A DNA stretch of 64,000 bases from Saprospiraceae bacterium (GCA_013214355.1 JABSSL010000016.1:62001-126000), one strand, 5' to 3'. Counted from the first letter of the stretch, positions 8,274 through 17,453 are shown. The notes: generated by a model not told the origin, from the sequence alone. Numbers and translations: made by a program.

Positions 8274-9218
8274 ATGGAGCCCGTAACCATGGTTTTTCTA
8301 TATGCTTCTGAAGCTTCTCGTTTAGAGTTCGAAGCATTGGAACAATTTCTAACACCACTGCAAAACCAGGGGCTCATCCTGATTGAGGGGCTTGATATAA
8401 CTAGAGATGAAATCAACCGCCAAGAAATGGCCGATGTGGGTATTTTGGCCTGCTTGATCAATCCAGCTTTCCTGTTCTTCTTTTTCGAAGAGGACAGTCG
8501 CAATGGCAACTTAGATTTCTTGTTGCGAGAAAAGAGAACGGTAGTTCCGATTATCCAAAGTCCAAATTTGTACAAGACGACGGCATTTGCAGATCTTGCG
8601 CCACTCCCTTCTAATGGAAAGCCAATTTCTATCTGGCCCAGCAAGGATGAAGCCTATCTAGATATAGCGATTAATTTGAAAAACCTGGCAACGGCTATCC
8701 AATTCGAACAAAAACAAGATCAGAATCGAGAATTGGACGAAAGCCTACGGCTAATTATGCCGACGGAAGATGAATTCTATGCGGAGTTGGATGAGTTTGA
8801 GGATCGATTTGCGAATAGCTATGATCGTTTCCTCAATGCAACCTTCTATTGGAACTTCTTCGTTAATGCCTATGGCTATCCCACTGCCGTCATGAGTAAA
8901 GTTGAATTGGAGGCGAGGCTATTGCGGCGGGAAGGGCTACACATGCGAGAAATCTCTGCCGCGCAAAGCCAAGAAGATATTATTGCCTACATCAAGGAGC
9001 TTTACAGCTTGGAACTTCCTACGGGGCAAATGATCTGCTTGGTCATCTATGATCATGAGACCACCGCCCAACTTTCTTACGAAAGATACCAGGAACTTTA
9101 CCAACAGAAGTACCAGAAATTCTTGCAAGTTATACATGACACAAAAAAATATCAGTTCGATGGGAAACTAAGAATTGCTTTCAAAATGTTTAATAAGAAA
9201 GAAATCTGCAGTTTTTAA
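8274..9218 (+). CDS. TIR-like domain protein with unknown C-terminal domain
   Basis: A 314-residue protein. Residues 5-140 follow the TIR_2 layout: a first strand VFLYASEASR, a helix with FEALEQFLTPL, the segment DITRDEINRQEMADVGILAC followed by INPAFL, then VVPIIQSPN, and the tell-tale LPSNGKPISIWPSKDEAYLD, which matches the 'LP..GKPV..W...DEA..D' end of bacterial TIR domains. TIR domains cleave NAD+ or act as scaffolds; the candidate catalytic glutamate would be in FFFFEED (residues 68-74), but this stretch is atypical. Residues 150-314 are acidic and helical, match nothing I recognise, and include a WNFFVNAYGYP segment. No cyclase or sensor gene is beside it. The TIR call is fairly good; an immune role is inference. 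Confidence 0.6.
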   Translation: MEPVTMVFLYASEASRLEFEALEQFLTPLQNQGLILIEGLDITRDEINRQEMADVGILACLINPAFLFFFFEEDSRNGNLDFLLREKRTVVPIIQSPNLYKTTAFADLAPLPSNGKPISIWPSKDEAYLDIAINLKNLATAIQFEQKQDQNRELDESLRLIMPTEDEFYAELDEFEDRFANSYDRFLNATFYWNFFVNAYGYPTAVMSKVELEARLLRREGLHMREISAAQSQEDIIAYIKELYSLELPTGQMICLVIYDHETTAQLSYERYQELYQQKYQKFLQVIHDTKKYQFDGKLRIAFKMFNKKEICSF

Positions 9219-9592
9219 CTATTTTTTCGCATCAAATAGGCTAAATTTATGGATTGGAATTATTGTCATACTATTAATTTCCAGTCACATTATCTGGTTA
9301 GGTACGCCTGGCCGGAGATCAGACAGGACCAACAAATACCAGTTATGCCGAAGACGACCAAGATTAGTCAGGTGGGGAAGGTGAGTCCAAAATCCTTGAA
9401 TAAGGAAGAAAATTTGGATATCCTTTTCTCCAACACACCGGTAATCCGAAAACATCGCGTATTACCCAATCGCACCAACGAAAAGAAACTAATCAAATGG
9501 TTAGTGAAAAAAGACAAGACTTAGTACGCGCCCATACTCTACTGCTTCTCATCCCTTCCTACTGATTTTCGCTCGTAATAATTTAGCTTAAC
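9219..9592. other. Gap between convergent genes with broken small frames
   Basis: No gene can be supported. In the frame of the TIR-like gene a further open stretch runs from 9249 to 9524 (91 codons, basic, ending KLIKWLVKKDKT). In another frame there is a hydrophobic stretch (LNLWIGIIVILLISSHIIWL) around 9240-9300. Read together they resemble a small single-pass protein split by a frameshift, but without a homologue this is only a possibility. No strong terminator was seen between the two convergent genes. Confidence 0.25.
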
Positions 9593-12424
9593 CTATTCTT
9601 CGTACAATTTCAATTTCTGCTTCGCCACGATGGCGGTCAGGCTGGTATACAATGCTATGCGATAGCGGAAATATTTTCGTCTAGCAGAGATACTCGTTGT
9701 AAACAGACCTCCTTTCGGATCGAAAACAAAGGGGCCATACTTACGCTCAAAGCGGGTATCGATCGGGTCGAAAAAGGCAGAAGGCGTGCCATTGGCCGGC
9801 AGTCGATATAGGATAGTGTGTTCTGTTTTGAAGGCATTTCGAATTAATCGCAGATAGGCCAAACTCACGGCTTGCAAGTAAAAACTAGCCGATCGGTAGT
9901 GTGTTTCTGGGGGATTGAAGGCTTGCCCTTTTTCCAGTTGTGATAGGATTAGTCCCGTAATGGTATTCAACTCATCAAACCAATCTTGGGCCATTTGCTG
10001 CTTTATCAGGGTATCACTAGCAGGGCTTAAGGGTTGCCCCCTTTGCTCCCTGATTTGGCGATAGGCGGCCATCAGGTCAGCCTCTTCCCTCCAATCTTTT
10101 TCTAAGGCGCCCAAGTACAATTTTGGAATGATCTCCGTAGTTATCAGCATCTTAGCCTGATCAAACCAACTCTTCAAAATTTGTACTGGATTATTCTCTA
10201 AGATTTCGTCCACTCTTCGGCGAATATGAATAAACCAACGGAACCAAAGGTTTTGTAATTCTGGTAAGGGCGCTACTACCTTCGACCTGAAGTATCGAGC
10301 ATCATGATCAACAAACTCGATCAACACCATCATCCGAATCAGGTAACTCACAAACAAATTCTCATCAATCTCTCCATTCTTATGGTACGCTCCGGGCTGC
10401 TGCAAAAACTGATGCCAGTACCAAAACAGGAATAGATCACTATCCTTGTTGAAAGTCACATAATAGTTGAATAAAGCCCCCAAGAAGGCATCCACTTCAT
10501 GCTCCGTCGCCAAGAAGGGTAGCTCCTCCTGCTGTCCTAGCAATCGTGCGGTTTGCTGATGAAAGTCTTCATATAGTCCCGATAGACCAGCCGTTCGTAA
10601 GAGAAAATCACTAGTAATTACATGGGTGGCCATCGATAGGAATAAGGAGGGCTGAATCAGATGCCGCAGACCAACTTCCAAGATGCTTCCCGAAAAATTC
10701 AACTCAGAAGTACTACTAATAACCAGGGTAGGTCCTTCCTTGATGGGCAAATCGATGCAGGCTGCCAAAATTTTTGCTACTCCGTCAAAAAGGCTCACCA
10801 TTTGCTGGACACCCACGTTAAAATCAAGATGCAAACTATGGTGATTCTGCGAATGGTAGCTCAGGTTATAACGGTTGTTATAGGCTTGTTCAAAATGATT
10901 GGTCCAAACCCAAAGCTGCTGTGTGATCTCTTCGACGGAGACATCCTGTAGATCCGAAAAGTGCTGAAGTCCAGCAAGTACGTCCTTCAGAAAAGGCTTT
11001 AGTTCAATGAAGTAATTAAAGAGAATCGGATCCTGGATCTGGTGATTGAAATTGACGAACATATTGATCACCTTCTCCCGCACCCCCTTTGCCACTCTAC
11101 ATCGAATCAGCTGTTCTCTCAAGGTTTTTATCTCCTGCATGCCAAATGCAAACTGGTGGAGTCGATGAGTATAAAAAAAGTGCTCATCTAAATCTCCTCC
11201 CTTGATCTTTGCTGGATCCAAGGTAACATCAGGAGAGGCGTGAATGCGGCGAATGTGTTTACTGAGCTGGTTAATCCGCTCTTGTTTCAATAAATCGCGA
11301 TACACCATCCCAATATCCCCTCCCTGGGAAGGATAGATGAAATCTCCACTACCTATACTAATCTTTGCACTATCTGGATCACGCTGCAGTTTTCCCAATA
11401 AAGTCTTGAGGTGTCCTGGTTTGACATCAAATCGAATATTGAGTCTAAAGGGCTCGTCCTTGATTGGTAAGAAATCATCTGGATAGCTTACCCCTTCCTC
11501 CGTCATGAAGTCAAATAAAGAGAGATCAAATCCAAAGGTGGTATGTGTATGCACGAAAAGATGTGCCTCATTGATTAGATCATGGTCTCCTTCCTGCCAT
11601 TCTTTAATCAAGCGCTGAAGCAAGCAATTGTCTTTGACGCCGTTGATGGCCGCTAAATCATCCTCACCTAGGACATGTAGATCCTTGCATTGCAATTCCC
11701 GGATGGAAAGAATCAAGGCGGTCATCAAATCGTAACTATCAGCAAACAGCAAAAGCGTATATTCATTCCAGGAGGTGGTCCGGAGCAGGATGAAGTCAAA
11801 GTTTTCGCCGCCGCCGGGGGTGGTAGCCAAAACGTACTCTACTTTCTTGGCAATCAAATACTCAATGGCATCTCGTTGTCCAATCAGCAGTCCGTTATTG
11901 ATCTTTAAGGAGCAGATGCCAATAAAAGGATATTTCCCCTTTTCTGAATCGGGCTTCAGAAAGGTGTCTCTGGCTCTACTAATCAAGGAAGAGCTGATAT
12001 AGGGAACATCTTCCGTATTGCCGACGGCAGAAATTCCTGTCATCGTATGAAAGCTAAAGGTCTCGGGCTCGGCGCCAGGCAATTCCTCCGCCGCTACGAG
12101 GTCCTCGGAGAGATAACTATAGGGATGAAAATTCTTATTCCCCAATTTGAAATCATCCACTAAGGCAAGAACAGCCAATTCGTAAGTGCCAAAAAGAAAG
12201 TAAGCTTGCGTCTGATAAAAGTACTTTTCAAAGGCTTCCACTGCTGAAGCATCGTCCTCGTCCTTTGTAAAGGCATACTCCAAAACTGTATGGCGATACC
12301 TATCAAAAATTCCTTCACGAATCTTCTTTTCGTAAAACTCCTTTCCCTTAGAAAATGGCAAGGGCATAGAGGAGAGACCAATAAAAATCCCGCAGTCATC
12401 AATCGCAATCGTTCCTTCCTGCAT
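9593..12424 (-). CDS. Large uncharacterised protein, 943 residues
   Basis: A single uninterrupted reading frame starting with ATG at 12424. There is no signal peptide and no clear membrane helix, so it is probably cytoplasmic. The first third looks like an alpha/beta region (GIFIGLSSMPLPF, YFLFGTYELAVLALVDDF, FIGICSLKINNGLLIG, FILLRTTSWNEYTLLLF). The rest is mainly helical with many Trp, Tyr and His residues (LFLFWYWHQFLQQPG, LWFRWFIHIRRRVDE). No Walker, nuclease, kinase or protease motif is apparent. I do not recognise the family. It is transcribed alone: convergent with the TIR-like gene and divergent from tas. Length, codon use and the lack of stops make it a real gene; its function is unknown. 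Confidence 0.7.
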   Translation of the reverse strand: MQEGTIAIDDCGIFIGLSSMPLPFSKGKEFYEKKIREGIFDRYRHTVLEYAFTKDEDDASAVEAFEKYFYQTQAYFLFGTYELAVLALVDDFKLGNKNFHPYSYLSEDLVAAEELPGAEPETFSFHTMTGISAVGNTEDVPYISSSLISRARDTFLKPDSEKGKYPFIGICSLKINNGLLIGQRDAIEYLIAKKVEYVLATTPGGGENFDFILLRTTSWNEYTLLLFADSYDLMTALILSIRELQCKDLHVLGEDDLAAINGVKDNCLLQRLIKEWQEGDHDLINEAHLFVHTHTTFGFDLSLFDFMTEEGVSYPDDFLPIKDEPFRLNIRFDVKPGHLKTLLGKLQRDPDSAKISIGSGDFIYPSQGGDIGMVYRDLLKQERINQLSKHIRRIHASPDVTLDPAKIKGGDLDEHFFYTHRLHQFAFGMQEIKTLREQLIRCRVAKGVREKVINMFVNFNHQIQDPILFNYFIELKPFLKDVLAGLQHFSDLQDVSVEEITQQLWVWTNHFEQAYNNRYNLSYHSQNHHSLHLDFNVGVQQMVSLFDGVAKILAACIDLPIKEGPTLVISSTSELNFSGSILEVGLRHLIQPSLFLSMATHVITSDFLLRTAGLSGLYEDFHQQTARLLGQQEELPFLATEHEVDAFLGALFNYYVTFNKDSDLFLFWYWHQFLQQPGAYHKNGEIDENLFVSYLIRMMVLIEFVDHDARYFRSKVVAPLPELQNLWFRWFIHIRRRVDEILENNPVQILKSWFDQAKMLITTEIIPKLYLGALEKDWREEADLMAAYRQIREQRGQPLSPASDTLIKQQMAQDWFDELNTITGLILSQLEKGQAFNPPETHYRSASFYLQAVSLAYLRLIRNAFKTEHTILYRLPANGTPSAFFDPIDTRFERKYGPFVFDPKGGLFTTSISARRKYFRYRIALYTSLTAIVAKQKLKLYEE

Positions 12425-12850
12425 CTTTGTTTTGGGTTCCAGCTTAGTAATGTATAGGGTTGAATGGAAAATGAATAGTGTTCAATGTTGAAGGAAGAAT
12501 GGGTAATGTACCATGGGTATTGACCTGCCTCCCCCCCTTACAACGACATCCCATTACCTCCCATTATAAATTATACATTTTGAATTATTCATTACAATCC
12601 CGGGTATAAATATAAAATTATTTCCATATGCCTCAACCGCGGCCGTCCTTTCTGGGTTTTGAAGTGGCGTGGGAGAGTGATAAATGTGTAGCATTTGATT
12701 AGGGGTAAGGACCGGCCAGTGACCAAATCTCTTGCTACTTTTCGACGCTTTTTCATTTCGCTCTATGAATGTGATCACTAATTGTCAAAGCAGGGCTTTT
12801 TTTAGTAATTTCGGCCTCTTCATTCTGAAACCATTCAACATTCATCCATC
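12425..12850. other. Divergent intergenic region between the 943-residue gene and tas
   Basis: These 426 bases hold no convincing gene. The part nearer the left gene (about 12445-12600) is rich in ATG/CAT words and forms a loose, imperfect inverted repeat (GGAAGAATGGGTAATG against CATTACCTCCCATT), perhaps an old duplication. The promoters of both flanking genes must lie here. Confidence 0.35.
12781..12813 (+). promoter_or_regulatory. Candidate Bacteroidota promoter for tas
   Basis: ATTG at 12781-12784 and TAATTTCG at 12806-12813 are separated by 21 bp and resemble the Bacteroidota sigma-70 pattern TTTG-N19-TAnnTTTG. Transcription would begin about 30 bases before the tas ATG. The -33 part and the spacing are imperfect. 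Confidence 0.4.
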
Positions 12851-13891
12851 ATGCAGTATACAACGCTTGGAAATACAGACCTAAAAGTCAGTAAGATCTG
12901 TTTAGGAACAATGACTTTTGGAGAACAGAATACCGAAGCCGAGGGGCATGAGCAATTGGACTATGCACTTGATCAGGGAATCAACTTCATAGACACCGCA
13001 GAGCTCTACGCTGTCCCGAGCAATGAGAATAACCAAGGGAATACGGAAAGGATTATCGGTACTTGGATCAATGCACGTAAGAATAGAGATAAGTTTGTCT
13101 TGGCTACCAAAATCACTGGTCCTTCCAGCGGTCTGAAGTACATCCGAAATCCGCTACGTTTCAACCGAGAGCAGATCAACATAGCCATTGATCAAAGCCT
13201 GCAGCGGCTGCAAACGGATTATGTAGACCTGTATCAACTGCATTGGCCAGAAAGGAGAACTAATTTCTTTGGTAAAAGAGGCTTCAAGTATAGTGCTAGT
13301 GATCCTTGGGAGGACAACTTCTTGTCGATTCTAGAAGTGATGCAAGAGCTAGTTGATGCCGGGAAGATTCGTCATTTTGGCATTTCCAATGAAACGCCTT
13401 GGGGCATCATGCATTTTCTGCAATTAGCAAAGGCGCATAATTTGCCTCGGGTCATGAGTATTCAGAATCCTTACAGCTTATTAAACCGCTTGTTCGAAGT
13501 AGGTTCAGCAGAAATTGCTATGAGAGAGCAAGTTGGACTTTTGGCTTACTCTCCCATGGCTTTTGGTCGCCTTTCTGGTAAATACATCAAAGGAACCGAC
13601 GAGCCAGGTTCACGCCTCAACAAGTTTGCCGTGATGTCTCGATACAATAAAGAAACCTCACTCAGTGCTACGGAAGCTTATTTGAAGATCGCTGAGGAGA
13701 ATGGTCTCAGCCTAGCGCAAATGTCCTTGGCTTTTGTTACCCAACAAGCCTTTGTGACCAGTAACATCATTGGCGCTACCAGCATGGCCCAATTGAAGGA
13801 GAACATTGGTAGCATCAATGTTACTTTGTCTAAAGACATTTTGAAGGCGATCGAAGAAGTGCACGAGCTTACGCCAAACCCAGCGCCTTAA
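12851..13891 (+). CDS. tas: NADP(H)-dependent aldo/keto reductase, Tas type
   Basis: A 346-residue protein, the same length as E. coli Tas, which it resembles along its whole length (MTFGEQN near the start, LQTDYVDLYQLHWP, GISNETPWGIM, IQNPYSLLNR, and the PAP end). The aldo/keto-reductase catalytic tetrad is visible: D48, Y53, K87 and H131. The fold is a TIM barrel that reduces carbonyls with NADPH; the physiological substrate of Tas proteins is not firmly known (E. coli Tas complements tyrosine auxotrophy under starvation). It is the first gene of a pair: the unknown gene at 13897 follows after 5 bp. The family call is very secure, the substrate is not. Confidence 0.93.
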   Translation: MQYTTLGNTDLKVSKICLGTMTFGEQNTEAEGHEQLDYALDQGINFIDTAELYAVPSNENNQGNTERIIGTWINARKNRDKFVLATKITGPSSGLKYIRNPLRFNREQINIAIDQSLQRLQTDYVDLYQLHWPERRTNFFGKRGFKYSASDPWEDNFLSILEVMQELVDAGKIRHFGISNETPWGIMHFLQLAKAHNLPRVMSIQNPYSLLNRLFEVGSAEIAMREQVGLLAYSPMAFGRLSGKYIKGTDEPGSRLNKFAVMSRYNKETSLSATEAYLKIAEENGLSLAQMSLAFVTQQAFVTSNIIGATSMAQLKENIGSINVTLSKDILKAIEEVHELTPNPAP

Positions 13892-13896
13892 GTCAC

Positions 13897-14589
13897 ATGC
13901 AATTAAGACTAATACAAGCCGATATGGCTGCTTACAAGGTATTTCTCGGTACGGCAAAGGCCGAGAAATACTTACCTATTTGGGAGTCTCAACAGGTTTT
14001 CCAGGACCAGTGGGACTTGGCTGCTCCTGAAATAGCCAAAATGTATGATCTGAGTCTCCAGAACAGTCAAACCAAGCGACTTTGGAAGCGGGAGGCCTAC
14101 GAGCCCAAGCGAATGATGCTGGCTTTTATGGAAATGCAGGCTGACTTTGTAGGTTATATGTTCAAAGATCTGTTTAATGAAGAAAAATCGATCGGCGGAC
14201 GAGTAGATCGTTTTGTCTTTCACTGCGATGAATTACTACAAGAATACAAGCAGCAATTCCCAAGATCGATCGATAACAACCATTACCATGGCGATCGCTA
14301 TCAAATGCTATCCTTATACCTAGCTTTCAGATACCCCGACCTATATACCTACTATGACGGTACTACCTTCTGGAAAGTTCTGGGGCGCTGGGGCACGGCT
14401 AATCTTCCAGCTGCCGATGATTTCGAAAGATTTTGCAAAATTGCTAAAACCATCTACACCCTATTAGCCAAGGATGAGGAGTTATTGCAAATGCACCAAG
14501 AGCGTTTGGTAGAGGGTAAACACTATCTCGAAAAGAGTCTCTTAGTCGTTTACGATTTCTATCAATTTTGCTTTCGCAGAGGGAAGTAG
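13897..14589 (+). CDS. Uncharacterised 230-residue protein, operon partner of tas
   Basis: A soluble, helix-rich protein with conserved-looking aromatic and histidine clusters: KREAYEPKRMMLAFM, VDRFVFHCDELL, NNHYHGDRYQM, LAFRYPDLYTYYDGTTFWKVL. No signal peptide or membrane segment. I do not recognise a named family. The dense His/Tyr/Asp pattern would fit a binding or enzymatic pocket, and the YPDLYTYY motif is vaguely like DNA-reading modules of restriction-type proteins, though this is too weak to use. It starts 5 bp after the tas stop, so the two are co-expressed. ATG at 13897 is the first in-frame start. Confidence 0.6.
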   Translation: MQLRLIQADMAAYKVFLGTAKAEKYLPIWESQQVFQDQWDLAAPEIAKMYDLSLQNSQTKRLWKREAYEPKRMMLAFMEMQADFVGYMFKDLFNEEKSIGGRVDRFVFHCDELLQEYKQQFPRSIDNNHYHGDRYQMLSLYLAFRYPDLYTYYDGTTFWKVLGRWGTANLPAADDFERFCKIAKTIYTLLAKDEELLQMHQERLVEGKHYLEKSLLVVYDFYQFCFRRGK

Positions 14590-14817
14590 GCTACATACCT
14601 GTTTATCGATCACTCTTCGGGTGGGAAGTTGCTCCTTTTTTCTGATACTTTTAGACTCTAAAAACAATATTTTAATATAGTTACAAATGCTTAAAACCCT
14701 GCCTTCTGTTCATTTCTCCTGGAGGTTTGAGCTAGTAGCTAAAAGAGCGTCTGCAAATACCCAAAAAACGCTACCTATGGGTAGAAAAGAAACAAAAAAA
14801 CGCTTGACCATTATAGT

Positions 14818-15942
14818 ATGATAAAAAGATTAATGAGCTTCGGCTTTCCCTTTCTGTGCGCATTTATGCTGATTCACAGCCACATCCAGGCTCAAGAACA
14901 GCAAACGCTCTTTCCCGACCTGAGTGGTGATGATCTCCTGGATGCCATTCAGGACGATTTCACACCTGCTACCACCCAGACCTATGCGGTAGCCAGAGAC
15001 TCGTTATTCGGTAGAATCGATCAGCAGAATGACACCCTTCGTTGCGTATACACCGGTTATAAAATCTATTTGGATCCCACACAAGACCCCACCCAGGCTG
15101 CCTTCATGAATGGAAGTGGTTTAAACACCGAACATACCTACCCACAAGCGAAAGGCGCTTCGCAGGAGCCCGCCCGCGCTGACATGCATCATCTATTTCC
15201 TACCCGGGTGGATATCAATCAGGTAAGAGATAATTTCCCTTTTGCCGAAATCCCTGATAATGTGACGGAGCGATGGTTCTACCTCAATCAATTCCGCAAT
15301 ACCATACCCTCCAGTAATATTGATGCCTACAGCGAATTCCGCAACGGAGCCTTCGAACCACCGGAAGCTCACAAAGGAGATGTAGCACGTGCCATTTTCT
15401 ACTTCTATACCATTTACCGGGACGAAGCCATGGCTGCCGACCCCAATTTCTTTGCGACTCAGATGCAGACGCTCTGTAATTGGCACTACCTCGATCCAGT
15501 AGATGAAAAGGAATGGAAAAGGACGTGGCAGATTGCCCATTATCAAGATGGTAAAGCCAACCCCTTTGTACTCGATTGCACCTTGCCTAAACGCCTGTAC
15601 TGTCAAAACACGGAGGGTACCTGTTTGCTAAACACACCTGGAACCGTAGGACCAGAAGCAGAGATCCAAATTCAAACCCCATTCCCTAATCCCTTCCAGG
15701 AATCCATTTCGATTCCTTTTGAACTAGCTACGCAAGCAGAGATCAGCTACGGTCTATGGAATGGAATGGGACAGCGCTTTTCTTCTGGGCAGCGACTCGA
15801 CTACCCAGTGGGTAAGCATCAGATCGAGATCAGTAGAAATGAATTTCCTCAGCTACAAGCTGGCCTCTGGTGGTTACAACTGGAAATCGATACAGGGAAA
15901 AAGCGCTTCTTTAAATGGTTGAAAGTAGTCTATCAAGATTAG
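14818..15942 (+). CDS. Secreted endonuclease I family nuclease with T9SS sorting domain
   Basis: A 374-residue protein with three parts. Residues 1-25 are a signal peptide (ending HIQAQ). Residues of about 60-260 form an endonuclease I (PF04231, EndA/NucM) domain of the His-Me finger type: LNTEHTYPQAKGAS carries the HTxP-like catalytic histidine and ADMHHLFPTRVDINQVRDN the metal-side motif, followed by GDVARAIFYFYTIYRD. The last 85 residues (PFPNPFQESISIPFE ... WWLQLEIDTGKKRFFKWLKV) are a type A T9SS C-terminal sorting domain, so the nuclease is exported and probably surface-attached or released. A role in DNA scavenging is likely from the family. Its 3' end overlaps the convergent HD-PycTM gene by 4 bp. 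Confidence 0.9.
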   Translation: MIKRLMSFGFPFLCAFMLIHSHIQAQEQQTLFPDLSGDDLLDAIQDDFTPATTQTYAVARDSLFGRIDQQNDTLRCVYTGYKIYLDPTQDPTQAAFMNGSGLNTEHTYPQAKGASQEPARADMHHLFPTRVDINQVRDNFPFAEIPDNVTERWFYLNQFRNTIPSSNIDAYSEFRNGAFEPPEAHKGDVARAIFYFYTIYRDEAMAADPNFFATQMQTLCNWHYLDPVDEKEWKRTWQIAHYQDGKANPFVLDCTLPKRLYCQNTEGTCLLNTPGTVGPEAEIQIQTPFPNPFQESISIPFELATQAEISYGLWNGMGQRFSSGQRLDYPVGKHQIEISRNEFPQLQAGLWWLQLEIDTGKKRFFKWLKVVYQD

Positions 15943-17129
15943 GCTGGAAGTACATTAAAGGAGACCAGGAACACCAGTACGGTCAGAATGATTCCTAACA
16001 TGAAGATGTTATAGCAGACACGGAGCTGACTGTATTTTCGTCCTAGGGATTTTCCGAGAAAGTAGAGGTCTCTCATAATAGCTCCCTCGAGGCGATCTTC
16101 TTGTTCAATAGTCTGCTGCATTCCCCGAAAGTATTCATCAAAACTCATTTTGTAGAAGTTCCCGAAAAAGAAGAGATTGGACTGCCCCGCCTTGATTTTA
16201 TCCTCCCCCGTGAAGCCCATCATTTTGATCGGTCGGGTGGCTAAAGTTGCAAAAACCATGGAGGAGAGACAGGTGATCAAAAGCGTAATGGAAGGCCATA
16301 GTAGGTAGCCAAGTGTACTGATGTAGGACCAAGCCACAGGCAAAGCAAAGGTCACAATGGCCGCATTAATACTAATCATAATATTGGCCTTATTGTCTGC
16401 CAAATTACTCAAATCCAAGTGGTTACGCAAAGCCGTCTTAAACATCATTTGCGCACTACGGCTTCCGGTAATACTGGTTGGTGCTGGCTTATTTGACTTT
16501 TTCATGTCCTGTTTTTGTGCCTTGGCTAGCTTTTTGAGGGCTTTCTGATTCTTTTGGACTTGAGGTCCAAAATGGGTATCGGCATAGGTCGTGTAGTAGC
16601 TATGATTCTTTAGGAAGGAGCGATTCAACTCAAACCATTCCTGGTCCGAATGAACCTGTCCTAACATCACCTCCCATTCGTGCCTCAAGCCATCTAATGT
16701 CTTTAGGTAGTCGACACTACCTAGATTGGCCAAATCTGCGTCTTTCATCACTTGTTCAGGCAGATTGGTAGGCTCCTTCCCCATCTGAGTAATCTTGATA
16801 CAGTGGAGTACTTTTTCGAGTTTTTCTTCTTTGTATCCCTTTTGCTCCAAGAACGCTTTGGCAATTCGCTGACTGGCTTCCTCATGGCCATCATATTGTG
16901 CTACGAAGCCAGTATCATGAAACAATGCCGCCAATTCCAATAGCTCTAATTCCTCTTTTTTCAGCTGCATCCCTTTCCCAATTTCTAGGCAGGCTTCTCT
17001 TACCCCAAGGGTATGAGAAAGATTGTGATAGGAATAGTCATCTCCAAGTTTCCCCTCAAGTAGATCGGTAATATATTTTTCGGCTTCCTGAGTTATGGAC
17101 ATCATCAGCTGTTTATCCCCGATAAGCAT
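15939..17129 (-). CDS. HD phosphohydrolase fused to Pycsar-effector-type transmembrane domain (DUF5706)
   Basis: A 396-residue two-part protein. Residues 25-180 are an HD domain: H39 (YHNLSH), H71-D72 (LFHDTGF) and D132 (KDADLANLG) form the metal-binding set. Residues of about 225-396 carry the DUF5706/PycTM signature LSNLADNKANIMISINAAIV, followed by three membrane segments (about 253-270, 277-297 and one at the C-terminus). PycTM domains are effectors of cyclic-nucleotide (Pycsar) defence that damage the inner membrane; HD-PycTM fusions are widespread in Bacteroidota, and the HD part may hydrolyse a nucleotide signal. No cyclase gene lies in this window. M9/M10 (near 17102) are alternative starts. 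The domains are well supported, the defensive role is inference. Confidence 0.85.
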   Translation of the reverse strand: MLIGDKQLMMSITQEAEKYITDLLEGKLGDDYSYHNLSHTLGVREACLEIGKGMQLKKEELELLELAALFHDTGFVAQYDGHEEASQRIAKAFLEQKGYKEEKLEKVLHCIKITQMGKEPTNLPEQVMKDADLANLGSVDYLKTLDGLRHEWEVMLGQVHSDQEWFELNRSFLKNHSYYTTYADTHFGPQVQKNQKALKKLAKAQKQDMKKSNKPAPTSITGSRSAQMMFKTALRNHLDLSNLADNKANIMISINAAIVTFALPVAWSYISTLGYLLWPSITLLITCLSSMVFATLATRPIKMMGFTGEDKIKAGQSNLFFFGNFYKMSFDEYFRGMQQTIEQEDRLEGAIMRDLYFLGKSLGRKYSQLRVCYNIFMLGIILTVLVFLVSFNVLPA

Positions 17130-17453
17130 ACAAATAGGTAAAGTTCGCAGTATAAAGCTTCGCTTGTGCTACGCCCGGTGCCTATTTATTGCCAGGTGTT
17201 TCAAAGTAAAATTAACAGAAGATTCCAATTCTTCAAATAAACAGTCCTTCTCCAGCCATTTTTGTGATGCTATCTAGCTGACCAGATGGGGCTTGACTCG
17301 TCCCTAGGAGCGAAGATAATTTGAGTATCTAAAAGATATCTCTATGACTCTCAGCATCCATTTTTCCGGCAGCTGTCCAGTGTCCTCCCTAAGTTAAGGT
17401 TTGGGAATTGCTTTTGGAAGAGAGAACGCTGCCAATTCACTCATTCTAGCCCT
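17130..17453. other. Intergenic stretch without recognised features
   Basis: These 324 bases lie between two minus-strand genes and should contain the promoter of the HD-PycTM gene and the 3' untranslated part of the serine hydrolase gene. I see no gene, no strong hairpin and no clear promoter match. Confidence 0.3.

Noticed and set aside
9175-9384. A 69-codon frame with a hydrophobic stretch overlapping the end of the TIR-like gene
   Set aside because: It overlaps a well-supported gene, ends in Arg-rich sequence without pattern, and could only make sense with a frameshift for which there is no independent evidence.
12554-12778. A 74-codon minus-strand frame upstream of tas
   Set aside because: It covers the probable promoter region of tas and shows no family features.
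8274-17129. A complete defence island made of the TIR-like, 943-residue, endonuclease and HD-PycTM genes
   Set aside because: The genes are in different orientations with separate transcripts, tas and a T9SS-secreted nuclease lie among them, and no cyclase, sensor or mobile element is present; position alone does not support one system.
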